In this document: one piece after another, positions 35,865 through 47,786 of the stretch | Position numbering within the stretch: the stretch's first letter is position 1 | How the letters are laid out: each line of letters begins with the position of its first letter | Assembly: GCA_948567375.1 (NCBI GenBank) | Contig: OX419756.1 | Location: forward strand, 31,820,333-31,884,332 | Length of the DNA stretch: 64,000 bases | Source of the DNA: Lunularia cruciata | Taxonomy: Eukaryota; Streptophyta; Marchantiopsida; Lunulariales; Lunulariaceae | Reading direction: 5' to 3' | Program-made: the position numbers and the translations under genes | The notes under the pieces: generated by a model | Databases searched by the model: none | What the model was told of the DNA's origin: nothing | What the model saw: the letters and a program-made list of their open reading frames with translations, nothing else

Positions 35865-36338
35865 ATGGAGTGTCATCAAGAGTGGAAATTGAGATTATGC
35901 ACGGTTCTCCAAGGGTTTGAGGTGATTGTAGGGGTGGATTTGAGGAAAAGAGAGTTTACAATAGAATTTGAAGAGAGTGTTGAGAGGATCCAAAAACCTA
36001 CACCACTTGGAGGAAAGAGTGAGTCTAAGTGCTTTCTATGTGGAGAGAAGGGACATAAGGCAAGTTCATGTCCATTGACCTTTGAGAGCAAGAGATTGAG
36101 GGAAAGGAGAGGTTTACTTGACTTGGGTTTGCATGTTGGACCTTCTTCACCAAGATTGGGAGGGAGAAGATCTAAGACCAAGGAGTTGTGTGAGGTTTGT
36201 GGAGTTGAAGGACTTCCAAAAGGACATGAGTGTAGTGGAGTAAAAGCACTTTTGGAAACTTTGGTGAAGGAACTTGGAGAGAGTCTTAGTACAGCTACAG
36301 AAATACTACCACCTTCATCAGCTAGTTCTCAAGATTAG
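35865..36338 (+). CDS. Upstream ORF of family A with zinc knuckle
   Basis: A frame of 157 codons from the ATG at 35,865, ending TAG/TGA-separated about 235 bases before gag-pol. It contains a CCHC knuckle, CFLCGEKGHKASSC (C-x2-C-x4-H-x4-C), and a second Cys/His cluster CEVCGVEGLPKGHEC, with a basic stretch between (KRLRERRG, GGRRSKTKE). This points to nucleic acid binding. It is conserved with the same end in element C (59,932-60,405), with only a few amino-acid changes. Gag-pol has its own knuckle, so this is an additional protein, comparable in position to the extra 5' ORF of Ogre elements. The role is unknown. Confidence 0.65.
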   Translation: MECHQEWKLRLCTVLQGFEVIVGVDLRKREFTIEFEESVERIQKPTPLGGKSESKCFLCGEKGHKASSCPLTFESKRLRERRGLLDLGLHVGPSSPRLGGRRSKTKELCEVCGVEGLPKGHECSGVKALLETLVKELGESLSTATEILPPSSASSQD

Positions 36339-36572
36339 TGATGGAGATAATCTTTCAACTTATGGATAAACTATCCATGAGAGTTAGATTAATATGCACT
36401 CTAGGATTTGATGTTGCTATAGAAATCTTGGAGCAACCTGAAACTTTTGTGTTCCCTAGAGTGGATTATTCTCAGATGGTGTTAGTCATGTATATACTCT
36501 ATTAGTAATAGAGTGAGAGAAAAGAAAAGAGAAAAAAAAATTGAGAGAAAAGAAAGATAGTGAGGGGTTAAG

Positions 36573-39500
36573 ATGGGGAAACTTCCGGTTTTCTTTGGCA
36601 AGGATGGAGAAGATGTGGAGGCCTTTGTGAGAGATTTCAAGAGAGCTTGCATAGGAAACAATGAGAGGAGGAAGAATGAGTGGGCCTCATTATTACCAGA
36701 TTTCTTTGAGGATGCAGCACTTACATGGTATGAGTCAGAATACCAAAAGAGAGAGAGGAGAGAGGGGGAAGAGGAGTCTTGGGAGACTTTGACTTCAGCA
36801 CTCATTGAGAACTTTCTTCCTGATGAGAGTTATGAGAGATTGATGAGTGAGGTAACATTTCTCAAGCAAGGAGATGGAGAGAAAGTGAGGGTCTATGTGG
36901 AAAGAGTGGAAAAGTTGGAGTCCAGATTTCGCATAGTGTTGAGGAAGGGTGGGGATGATGTGGAGACTACAATGATTGGCATAGGGGCCATGCTCACCAA
37001 GAATTTTGTGGGAGGATTGAGACCACAAATTAGAAGCAAGGTGAGATATGAGAAACCTTCTTCCAAGGTTGAAGCTATCAAGATCGCAATTCGTATGGAG
37101 GAGAGTTTGGAAGGGGATGAGAGTGATTTGGTGGTGAAGGAGGTTGTGCATCCTCCTCAAGGCTACAAGTATGGTGGAACTTCTGATACTTTGGTGACAA
37201 GGGTTGCACCACAAGTAGTAGTTGCTCCAGTTCTTGCACCTCTACCAAAAGATCCACTCCAAACCATCACAGAACAACTTGCGGATCTCAAGATCAATGT
37301 GGTGCAACTATGGGAGAAGAGAGAGGTGGATCAGAATTTAGGGAGAGGGCCTAGGAGTTATGGAAACTATCCATATAGAGGAGGCCAACCAGCCAACAAT
37401 TTCAATGATAGAAATTGTTTTGGTTGTGGAGGAAGAGGCCATATCCAAAGGAATTGCCCAAATTCCACTTACCATGGAGGAAGGGGTTATGAGGGAGCCA
37501 ATAGAGGGAAAGAGGGAGGTAGTGAAACCCAAGTGGCTCCTAATCCCAACAAAGGTAAGGGGATAGCATCCATAGATGTGGTTGAGAGCAAGTATGAGAA
37601 AGGAGAGTGCTCAAACTCCAAGGGTCTTAATTTGGAGCTTTTGGCACAAGAGAAGAAGAGAGCTCGTTTTGCAGAGGATGTTCACTCTTCTCAAGGATTT
37701 ACTTCAAGCAAGGATGCTCCTATGTCTACTAGGAGCACTCGCACCTCAACACCATCAACAACAAAGACTCCAAGGAAGAAGTTGGGGATGGAGGACTTCT
37801 TGATCTCAAAGCAACAATGGAACTACAATGTGTTGGAGGATGTTGGTAGTCACAAGGCTAACATCACAGTGGGCCAATTAATTGCTTTGAACCCTACCTT
37901 GAGAAAGGAGCTTAGAGGTGGTTTGAGTTCTACAAGGAGCAAGAAGAAGAAGAAGGCAAAAGTTCCAGTATCAATGGGGGTGGTGGATGCCAAGCCAGCA
38001 CCATGGGAAGCTTGTGAATATGCCTCCAAGATTGATGTGAGAGTGAATGGTCACAACATCAAGGATGCATTGGTTGATGGAGGATCAGCAGTGAATGCCA
38101 TGTCAGAAAGGTTGATGAAGAAGTTGGGTATGATACCCTCAAGACCTTCAACATTTGTGGTGAGCATGGCAAACAAGCAACAAGTTCGACCAGTAGGGGT
38201 GATGGATAAGGTGGTAGTTTCAGTTATGGGAGTTCAAAATCTCATGACTTTCCAAGTCTTGAAGGATTCAAGCTATGACTTACTTCTTGGGAGGCCATGG
38301 TTGAGAGCAGCACGCACAACTGATCGATGGCACAAAGGGTACTTGAGGATTGGGCCATCAAACCATAGAGTCATTGTTCCTGTGACTAACACCACCAACA
38401 CTTCACATTCAGATACACCATCTTTTGATTATTGGGAATCAGATTTTGAAGAAGGAGCTTCAGGTGTGGACACAAGCATGGAAGAGGAGACTTCCACGAA
38501 GGAGGATGAATCTGAATCTGATTCAGATGTGTATCCTTTGTGTGCTATGGATTTTGCACCTAAGCCAGAGGTTTTGAAGGACCCAGATAAATCACCATTG
38601 ACACTTGAGGAGGTAGAGAGAAGGTTATCTACCCTCAAGTATGGCCCAAATGTTACCAAGGAGGAGAAGGTGAGATTTGAGGAGATTTTTCGCAAGTTCA
38701 TCCATGTGTTTGCTTTTAGTTACAAGGATTTGAAGGAAGTCACCTTGGAGGAGCACAAGATAGAGGTGGAGTCACATGCAAGACCAATCCGCCAAAAGCA
38801 ACGTCGCAATAGCCCACCAATATCTTTGGTTGTGAAGGAGGAGATTGATAAGCTCAAGGAGGTTAGATTTATCTTTGAGGTGGAGAATTCAAAATGGGTG
38901 TCTCCAATTGTCATTGTGAAGAAAAAGAATGGCAAGCTTTGGGTATGTGTGGATTACAAGAAGCTCAATGCTGTTACCAAGAAGGACTACTACCCATTGC
39001 CATTCATTGATGAGATCTTGGAGGAGGTTGCAGGTCATGAGAGGTACAGTTTTGGAGATGGTTATAGTGGATATAACCAAATCAAGATTGCACCAGAGCA
39101 TCAACAACTCACCACATTCACCACACCTTGGGGAACTTACGCTTTCAAGGTCATGCCTTTTGGGCTTTGCAATGCTCCAGCCACATTCCAACGGTTCATG
39201 AACAAGGTATTTGAACCTTTCATTGGGAAATTTGTGAGAGATTTCATTGATGACTTTTGTGTCTATGGGAGCAAGGAGGAGCACTTTGAGCACCTAATCA
39301 AAGTCTTGCAATGCTTGGATGAGGCAAATGCATCACTCAACCCAGAGAAGTGCATTTTTGGATGTGAAGAAGGTCTACTTTTAGGGCATATCATCTCCAA
39401 GGATGGAATAGCAGTTGATCCTGAGAAGGTGAGGAAAATCTCAGACCTTCCATTCCCTTCAAGCTTGACAAAGTTACGCCAATTCTTGGGGATGGTTGGG

Positions 39501-41398
39501 TACTATAGGAGGTTCATCTTCTCATTTTCCAACAAGGCTTATGCATTGACCATCTACATGAAGAAGGGTGTAGATTACATGGTGATTTTGGAAGACAAGG
39601 AGGCTCTCAAAGCTTTTGAGGAGCTCAAGCAATCCCTTGTTGTAGCTCCAATTCTTGCTAAACCTGATTGGAGTAAACCTTTCATCCTCTACATTGATGC
39701 TTCTAATGTAGCCATAGGATGCACTCTTAGTCAATTAGACCAAGATGGGCATGATCATCCAATAGCTTATGCTAGTAGGCAGATGGTTTCAGCAGAGAAG
39801 AACTACTCTGTCACGGAGAGAGAAGGGTTGGCAGTGATCTTTGGTCTCAAGAAGTCTAGACACTACTTGATTGGAGGGAAAGCCACCATTGTCACGGATC
39901 ACAAGGCTTTGAAGTACATCTTCAACAAGCCTAATGTTGAAGGGAGACTAGCAAGGTGGATGATACTCTTGTCTGAGTATGACTATACCATTGAAGATAG
40001 GCCAGGAAAGAAACATGCAAATGCTGATTTATTATCTAGAGCCTATGATCATGATGGAGATGAGCCAGTGGATGATTCCTTCCCGGATGAGGAGCTCATG
40101 AAAATCTCAGTCACTCAAGAGGTTCCAATGGAGTACAAGGAGATTGTGGATTTTGTGACAAAAGGTAACTATCCAGAAGGGATGCATGCTAGGGAGAGGA
40201 AGGCCCTTGTAGCAAGATCTAGACCTTACACAATGGTGGAGGATATTTTTTTTCACCAAGGAGCAGATGGTCTACTTTGAAGAGCAGTGGGTAAGGAAGA
40301 GTCTATCCTACTCATAAAGGAGTTTCATGAAGGTTTAGTATGTGGAGGACACTTTGCAGGAAAGGTGACTGCTTTCAAGATTCTAGATGCAGGTTACCAT
40401 TGGAGAGGGATTTTCAAGGATTGTCTTGATTATTGCAAAACTTGTCATGTTTGTCAAGCTTTTGCTAGAAAGTCTACATCCACTCCACCACTTAGATCAA
40501 TTCCATTGCTAGGACCTTTTGAGAAGTTGGAATTGATTTTGTAGGTCCTCTCAATAGAACCCCAAGGAACAATCGGTACATTGTGGTAGTTACTGATTAC
40601 CTTACCAAGTGGGTTGAGGCTAGACCATTGAGGGACAAAAATGAAGATGAAGTGGGTAGATTTCTTTATGAACGCATTATCACTAGGTTTGGATGCCCTT
40701 TGGAGTTGGTTTCGGATAGAGGAGGAGAGTTTATAGGAAGCATTACTACAGCCATGCTACGACATTTCTCTATCACACATAGAGTAACTACATCCTATAA
40801 GCCAAATTCCAATGGCTTGGCAGAGAGAACCAATCAGACCTTGTGCATGATGTTGGCCAAAGATGCAGATATGGAGGGGGCTAAACATCATTGGGACAAG
40901 AGGATTCATGCAGTTTTGTGGGAGTATAGGACAACCATGAAAACTTCCACTGGATATTCTCCATTTCAATTGGTGTATGGTATTGAGTCTACCTTACTTA
41001 TTCACTTTGATCTTCCTACCTTCCAAAGCATTCATAGGAGATTGAAGAAAGCACAAGGAAGTGATGTAGAGAAGTCAAGGAAGGATCAACTCATGGAGTT
41101 GGAAGAGGCAAGAGCAGTTGCTATGGTTCGAGTGGAGCAAGCCCAAAGGAAACAAAAGGAGAGCTATGACAAGAGGCAAGGCAAGAAGAAGGTGGAGCCT
41201 TTCAAAGAAGGTGATTGGGTAATATTGTTTGATTCCATTCGATTCAAGAGAGTGCAAAAGAAGTTTTTGCCTAAGTACTTTGGACCTTTCATAGTAGAGA
41301 AGGTGTGGGGCAATTACACCTATGATCTCAAGGAGTTGGGAGGAAGACACTTTGATAGGATTAACCATGATAAGTTGAAGATCTACCATAGAAGGTAG
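36573..41398 (+). pseudogene. Gag-pol of element A, one stop and one frameshift
   Basis: The frame is open from ATG 36,573 to TGA 40,278-40,280, 1,235 residues. In order: a Retrotrans_gag-like domain (residues about 1-200); a CCHC knuckle C282-C285-H290-C295; an aspartic protease with VDGGSAVN (D502); reverse transcriptase with FIDD at 39,243-39,254; RNase H with D at 39,696-39,698. After the stop the frame continues in register with the integrase HHCC zinc site (40,326-40,456), until a one-base loss near 40,527-40,535. The integrase core follows in the next frame, with D 40,595, D 40,715 and E 40,823 (35 residues between the last two), then a GPF module (FGPFIVEKV). Several conserved positions are altered relative to element C (W for R near 38,940, K for E near 38,891, I for T beside the RNase H Asp). 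Confidence 0.9.
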
Positions 41399-41430
41399 AG
41401 AGACCTTCACTTTGAGGACAAAGTGAAAAC

Positions 41431-41446
41431 TTAGTCCGGGGGTAAA
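41431..41446 (+). promoter_or_regulatory. Polypurine tract region of element A
   Basis: TTAGTCCGGGGGTAAA lies directly before the 3' LTR. It has a G-run but is not a pure purine tract, so the exact priming site is uncertain. Confidence 0.5.
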
Positions 41447-42136
41447 TGTAACACCCATTTGTGCATGTGTGTGGTATTGTGATATTTAGCTTGGTATTAC
41501 AAGTACTTAAGAGATATTATTTATAGAGATAAAGGATGGTTCTATATTAGTCATGGTTAGCTAAAGTTAGTCATAGCTAAGATAGAGTGGACCTTACTTT
41601 AGAGGAAGTAGAAAAGATGAGCACCACTATTTTGGATTTTAGTGTGTTGACTTGGCATTATTCCTAGGTGTTTGGCTTTGAGGAAAGAGTTGAGAACTCT
41701 TGGGCCCGCAAACCTTTTTCTTTTGGATTCTTCTTTATTCCAAGGATAGCCCATGTGAATGAATCCTTGACTTAGTGGTTGGGTCAAGATAAGACCACAT
41801 GCTTAGGGGAATATGCCCATGTGAATGGATATTCCTTTCTACTTTTTGACTTTACTTGACTTTTAGTCTAGTAACTTGAGTTACTATGGTAATTAGTAAC
41901 TTTGGTACATAACTATTTCACAAGTATATAAACAAGGGGTGAGGAGGTACTCATCATCCTTTCAATTGCAACTATCTCTCTCTCATTGAGTTCTCTAGTG
42001 AGCAATGTCTTGAGTCTTGGAGTGTTAGCCTTGGAGGAGTATGATGGAGTTGGGGTTCCTTGCCTTCTTAGTCCATGGTGCGCTACCATAATAGCCATCA
42101 GAGGTTCATCCTGAGTGAGAGACAGGCCGGCTCACA
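41447..42136 (+). repeat. 3' LTR of element A
   Basis: 690 bp, identical to the 5' LTR except one C/T difference at 41,887. It is followed by GGCC (42,137-42,140). Confidence 0.95.
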
Positions 42137-43130
42137 GGCCATTGCTCATAGGACATCAAATTTGGGTGATGACGCTTCCACCTCATATGTTGGTTAAAGA
42201 TGCTTTGGACTTCATGTGTCAAGCAACACAAGTGGATGCATCTGTAATAGTGACTAGGAATGCAATATGAGCTCCAAAGCCTAGAGGAGCATCAATGGAG
42301 TTGGACCCACAGAGAGGAGAAGTGGGGAGACAAGTCAGACTTCCATAATCTTTCATGCTATCTGAGGCATCACAAACAACATCCATGGCTCCTAGATGTC
42401 CCAATGCAAGTGTGGTAGGTGGTGATGGAGTGCATGATAGACTACCTACTAGTCAACCACATGCTACTATGTTGGTTTGGAGTTACAGAAGATAAATGTG
42501 GAAAGGTATCCATTTCAGATCCAAACATCTCTAGGTGGTGGTTCCACATAGTACATCACACGTGGGGAGCTTTTTGTCCAAGTTTAGCCTGGTCATCCGG
42601 CTGGTAGCTTGGTGGTGAGAGCTAGCACATTGTATGACTCAAGCTATAGCTATGTCATACGATGTGCTAGTTGGGGGAATAGTGTTATACCCCATGGGTT
42701 TCAACATTGAATATTGGGAGGAGATAGCCTCTTATATACCAGGTTGGCAGTCTAGTGAGGGACAAGTATGTCACCTACCATTACACTTTAGTAGTGGCAA
42801 TCTTGGCTCACTATAGTTCAAGACCATGGCAACATCAGTTTCAACTTTCAATGGTGCAATTACTTGGCCTGGTGACTTGTTGGAAGGGAATGCCCATGCA
42901 AAGGATACTCCAGTACCAAAGGAGATCACTTGGATTTGGAGTACAAGTGGGATTGTTCTATCCACCTTGGATGTTCCATTGTTGAGTTCAAAGGAGGCGT
43001 TGCAGCAACATGTAGATCAATTGGTGCAATAGGCTTGGAGTGGAGCCTTTGTACCATCAAGAGATGAGTGTGAGGATGAGCCTCCAGAGCCAATTACTTT
43101 GACACCTCTGGATACCACACTCATTGCTTG
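42137..43130 (+). pseudogene. H1 gag end and protease remnant
   Basis: Colinear with H2 56,965-58,379. A deletion of roughly 440 bp (relative to H2 57,285-57,720; junction near 42,470) has removed the segment with the protease DSGA motif. What follows (YDVLVGG, YPMGF, WPGDLLEGNAHA) is the protease-side spacer. Several stops are present. Confidence 0.7.
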
Positions 43131-44435
43131 GCAGTATCCAATAGAGGGAGTATGTCTATTGGAGTTTTTTTTGTGGGATTAGCACTGAACTACTTGTGGT
43201 ATTACAGGCGGGTATACAAGTTCAGAGGTACTTGTATGTGGAGAAAGATGAGACTATTAGGTGAGTCTCTCTACATCACATGGCACACTTGGCCTATCGA
43301 TATTTGGAGTTATTACCGATGTCAACAATCAAAGGTTACCAAAAGGCCAATAGACATTTCCTTACTAGGAGTGCATGATCTAGAGAGACATGGGCCTATT
43401 CACTTGGTGATTTTTGGATGGCCATGTAAGGGATGTACACATGCTTGCCGAGGTTTTGGTCTTCAGGATCCTCATTCTTGTGTGTTTTGGGAGATGTTAT
43501 GGATACTATGATATCTCTAGGTTCAGCAGTCCGTTCCTCCAGCTTACCTTTTGGAGAATGTTCCCTTGATGGATGATTCTCAGCCCAGAGTGGTGGCAAG
43601 TACACATTAGGTCCATTCTTGGATGGGACATGTTGTATTGTTAGATGCAGCTAGAGTAGGATCACTGACTCACCATCTTTGTCTTTGCTAGACAAACCTC
43701 TTACCAAGAGAGGTTTTACAACGTGCTTATGATGGGATTCAATGACTTGATCACATCCTTGTTGATGATATCTAGGATGTTGAGCATTAGTCTCAATTGG
43801 TGGTAGTGGCTGATAGGTCATCTATGGCAGTGGTGAACCTAGTTGGACAGCCTAGAGCCGCATTTCCCACACTCATGAGTTTCCCAAGCTCTCATGCTTT
43901 TCAAGAAGGAGGACCTGGATTAGTTTAGGACTCACAGTTACGGTAGTTGGTGGAGCCCAACGTTGATGAGAGAGAGCGGGCAATGGGTTTTTGCACTGGT
44001 ATTACTATTGTTCCAACAGTGTTAGAGGCATCCATGCATCAAGTGTTAGGTCAAGCTATGGACCTGAATTGTTTGACTTGGATTGTGAGCATTGGCTTTG
44101 TAGAGCAACATAGGATGTGTTTGATTGGCATCACCACTCAAACACTTGTGAGCCTTGTGCCTATCAAGATGATTCAGGCACATGTTGGGGACAATGGACC
44201 AAGTAGACATGGTATTCTTGGGACATAGCTAGTAGCTACTAGGGAGAGTGGTCTACTTGGAGTCCATCTAGATGAGCGTGGGCTACTTGGATTACACCCT
44301 TGGTCCACTTGGGATGCAGCTAGAGGATGTGTGGAGCTTGCAACCAGAGTGGAGGGAGCTTTTCACAGAAAGGTTGGGACCTCTAGTGGTGGAATGCATG
44401 ATACTATTGCTCCCAAGGGCCCAGTGTAGCATCCA
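43131..44435 (+). pseudogene. H1 spacer between protease and RT
   Basis: A degraded coding region. The stretch 43,947-44,228 is open and reads ERERAMGFCTG and LGQAMDLNCLTW, which I associate with the segment before RT in this group of elements (memory, not checked). The rest is full of stops. Confidence 0.45.
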
Positions 44436-45916
44436 ATCAGTATGTCTTCCACTCTTGCAATAATTACAGAGGATCCTTGGGAGCTAGATCTTGGACCCAA
44501 GCTTACTAGAGAGGAAAGACAGAGAGTTTGGAGGTTCTTGAGGAGAAACACGAGTTTTTTTGCCTTCAATATGAAGGATTTGGGTGCTCTAAAAGGATAT
44601 AGTATACAAGTTGAGCTGACTTGCAATACACCAGGTTTTTGACATCCTTAATGTTATAGTGACATGGAGAGGACGTTGATTCAGAGCCGGAATAGAGACT
44701 TTTTTGAGGCTGGTTTGGTGGAGATCTCACATGGAGAGTATGCATTAGTTACAATGATGCCAGCCAAGAAGGATATGCATGGCAACTACACAAATAGGCA
44801 GATGTATGGAGATTACCGTCCTATCAATAGACCAAGGCTGATTGGTATGCCATGCCTACACTGGAGGATATTTTTGATACGATTGGTCATGCAAAGGTCT
44901 TCAGTACTTTGGATCTTCGAGCAAGATAAAATTAGTTGCTGATCATAGAGGAAGATAAGTCCAAGACAAAATTCTAGGTTATTGATCCTCATGGCAAGGG
45001 TGTGTTATATTAGTGGAGGTTCTTACCGTTTGGGTTAAAGAACTCTCTTGCCAAGTTCCAGAAGGTCATGGATAGGATCCTAATTGGATTGGATTTTGCT
45101 TATTGCTATATTGATGACATTTTGGTCTATAACACTACTATGGAGGAGCATGAGAGACAATTGTTGGAGGTGTTTGGGAGGTTGAGATCTCATGGACTCA
45201 AATTACATCCCAGGAAATGTAGGTTCTTCCATGAGCAGGTTGAGTTTTTGGGTCACACTATCTACCCTGGAGAACTTGGTGTTCGATAGACCAAGGTGGA
45301 GGCTATTGCACGTATTCCTTGGCCTACAGATGTGAGTAGTGTGTGAGCATTCCTTGGGTTGGCAAAATTTTATTGCCGCTATGTTAGAGTATTTAGTGCC
45401 ATTGCCAAGGCCTTGAAAAAGCTGACCAAGATTACACAACAATGGTGTTGGAGACATGAGCAGGTGAGAGTTTTTGTAGAGCTCAAGGAGAGGTTGGCAT
45501 CTACTCCTATTTTGAGGAGAGCGGTCAGAGGACTACCATTTGAGGTTCATACTGATTGGAGTATGTCGGTGCTTGGAGTAGTTCTCACCCATCATGATGA
45601 TGAGAGGAAGGAGTTTGTGGTGGCCTATGCTAGTCACTCCAACAATTCAGCGGAGGCAAAGTATAGTTCAAATGAGGGAGAGTGCTTGGCAATAGTTTGG
45701 GCAGTAGCACATTTCCAATGTTACTTATTTGGTAACCCTTTCACTCTCATCATTGATCATCTGCCGCTGAAGTGGTTGATGGAGTCCGACAAGCTTTCAA
45801 GAAAGCTTGCACAATGGGCTCTGATTTTATAGGAATATGATTTCACGGTTGTTCATAGACTTGGAGTGGTGAACCATGATGCAGATGGGTTGAGTAGAAA
45901 CCCATGTCCCAACTAG
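44436..45916 (+). pseudogene. H1 reverse transcriptase and RNase H remnant
   Basis: A pre-RT block (TREERQRVWRFLRRN), then RT with GDYRPIN (about 44,808), YIDDILVYN with the box at 45,107-45,118, and LGHTIYPGELGV (about 45,250). The connection AFLGLAKFYCRYV and RNase H (HTDWSMSVLG, EGECLAIVWAVAHF, IIDHLPLKWLM) follow. It ends GLSRNPCP near 45,910. There are at least five stops and frame changes; several stops read as CAG to TAG. Confidence 0.8.
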
Positions 45917-46269
45917 CAAGATCAGACCGGAGCACATTGGCATGGTGAGACAGATGAGGAGATGGTGCCAGGTTGGCATGCATCGGCCTTTTTGTGTATA
46001 TTTTCTAAGGCTTTGGTGGTATCTCTCTTAGTGCATAGAGGAGGAATTATTGGGGTCACAGATCCAAAGAGTGAAGACATTGGTATAGTTCAGCAAGACA
46101 TTCATGGTGACATCTTAGTGATGGACTATCTTTGCACTAGTGTTGTGGGTGGCATAGTTGGGGCCAAGCAGAGAGATTGTGTCCTCTAGTGAGCCACACA
46201 ATTCAGATTGGAGGGCAGACACCTTTTGCGGGTATGGGAGGATGGTAGAGTGCGAGAAGTACCACTTCC

Positions 46270-46900
46270 ATCTTAGAGACCACAATAGGTCCGTCATGCT
46301 CAAGAAGAGCTAGGACATTTTGGAGTAAAGCGTACATATAGCTTAGTCCAAAGTTATTATTGGTGGCACGGTATGCAAACCAAGGTACAACAATTTGTTG
46401 CCAGATGTGTGGTTTGTGACCAAGTTAGAGCATCATTTAATGCTACTACGCCATAGTTACACCCATTACCTATCATGGATTGGATTACCATTAGAGTTTG
46501 GACTTTGCTGGACCTTTACCACTGACAATGAGACATCATTGGTATATTTTGGCAATGGAAGATCACTTCTCCAAGTGGATTGAGTTGGTGGCATTTCTTG
46601 AGAAGTCTAGTGAAGGGACAACTTACTCATTCTTGGATCAAGTTCTTAGTCATTTTGGTGCACCAGTTGAGGTTTTTATTGATCAGGGTACAGAGTTCTT
46701 GGGAGAATTTTAGGTCTTGATTGATCATTGTACTACATCTGAAGATCAAGTTGAGGCAGATGGCTTAGCAAAGAGAGTGGTTCAGATGGTGAAGAGAGGA
46801 TTGCAAAAGTATGGTTTGCAGAGAGGCCACTGGGGAGATTGAGATCTCCAATTACCATGGTTGGCCATGGGCTATCAATTCAACCGGCAAGCGTCCTTAA
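46270..46900 (+). pseudogene. H1 integrase remnant
   Basis: An HHCC zinc site (GHFGVKRTYSLVQ ... CVVCDQVR, about 46,310-46,440), then a core with AMEDHFSKW (first Asp) and FIDQGTEFLG (second Asp, 46,680s). The position of the third acidic residue reads EADGLAKRVV, Lys where Glu is expected. Frame changes and stops make it inactive. Confidence 0.75.
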
Positions 46901-47512
46901 CACCCTAATTTCCTTACTTCCTACTTTATGGACAAGATCAAGATTTACTTGTAGCCATTCATTGAGAAGCCATTGGACTTGGATGATCCAAATGTATGGA
47001 TGAGTCTTTGTTCTCGACGGGCAAAGATCTTTCGGAGAATGATGCCAATGGCCTTTGAGAACTTGGAGATTGCTCAGCATAGAGATACCTTACAATATGC
47101 TACCATTCAAGGAGGAGGTTATAGACCCTCAATCTATCAATTTCATCCAGAGGACTATACATATTTACAACAAATGGCACCGATGACACTTTGACAGGCT
47201 ATTTTGACAGGCCGCACTATCTTGAGAGTGCATGAGGTTTTGCCATTTGGAGTCCTTATGTTGGAAGGATGTGATAGTGTTGTTTGGAAGGATCATGTGT
47301 GCAATTGTGTGCCATGCCACCTCCTAAACATTATGGTACTATGGACCCAAGCTTAGCACTTGTACATGTAGGCTTGAGGTGTATGTTATGTGGCTCTTTT
47401 GGTGGAGTTGCTACTAAGTTAATGTGTGATAGTTGTTTGAGATATGGCATGTATGACTCCTTCCCTCACTCTAGTTCCTCAAGGATAGTGGTTATGTCCT
47501 AGATGTACTTGA
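46901..47512 (+). pseudogene. H1 pol C-terminus with PHD finger remnant
   Basis: After integrase, blocks FHPEDYTYLQQM, ILRVHEVLPFGVLMLEG and KDHVCNCVPCHL lead into a PHD-type zinc finger. Zinc ligands read across three frames joined by small indels: Cys 47,380, Cys 47,389, Cys 47,425, Cys 47,434, then TGG CAT (Trp-His) at 47,445-47,450. An expected Cys follows near 47,454 (now TGA), then VPQG at 47,474-47,485, a stop where Gln is likely, WLC with Cys 47,495, and PRC with Cys 47,504, ending TGA 47,510. This fits C4HC3. It lies between integrase and the 3' LTR, where chromoviruses carry a chromodomain. A PHD finger could bind histone tails and guide integration; that is inference. Confidence 0.7.
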
Positions 47513-47786
47513 CCTATAGCTAGTTCATTCTTTATATGGTATAGATTGTGACATGCGACTAACGATGGGGCTCCATAGCACCCGGCCTTTTGATCTTTGC
47601 TCATCATAGGGTATACCATATACTTGGAGTAGATGGTTATCTGGAGTTAGAGGGACCTAACTGCTAGCTAGGGAGTGATTTTGGCACTTTAGAGTCTATG
47701 TGTGACTTATGTAACAGTTGTACTTCTATAGTGTATGATATTGATAGAGATGTATGTTGTGTAGAAACATATATACGCATGATAGT
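47513..47786 (+). other. H1 3' untranslated region
   Basis: Non-coding, between the end of pol and the LTR fragment. Its last 106 bases (47,681-47,786) recur at 48,237-48,343. No clear polypurine tract remains. Confidence 0.6.

Larger units (their letters stand above)
34322..42136 (+). mobile_element. Element A: complete Ty3/gypsy retrotransposon, family A
   Basis: A 7,815-bp element with 690-bp LTRs, a primer binding site, upstream ORFs, one long gag-pol frame (gag, protease, RT, RNase H, integrase), a polypurine-like site and 4-bp flanking duplications. The LTRs are identical except one base (C at 34,762, T at 41,887, a CpG site), so the insertion is recent. The coding frame carries one stop and one frameshift. 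Both the tRNA-Asp-like primer site and the FIDD form of the RT box recall the Athila/Tat side of plant gypsy elements; that placement is inference. Confidence 0.92.
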
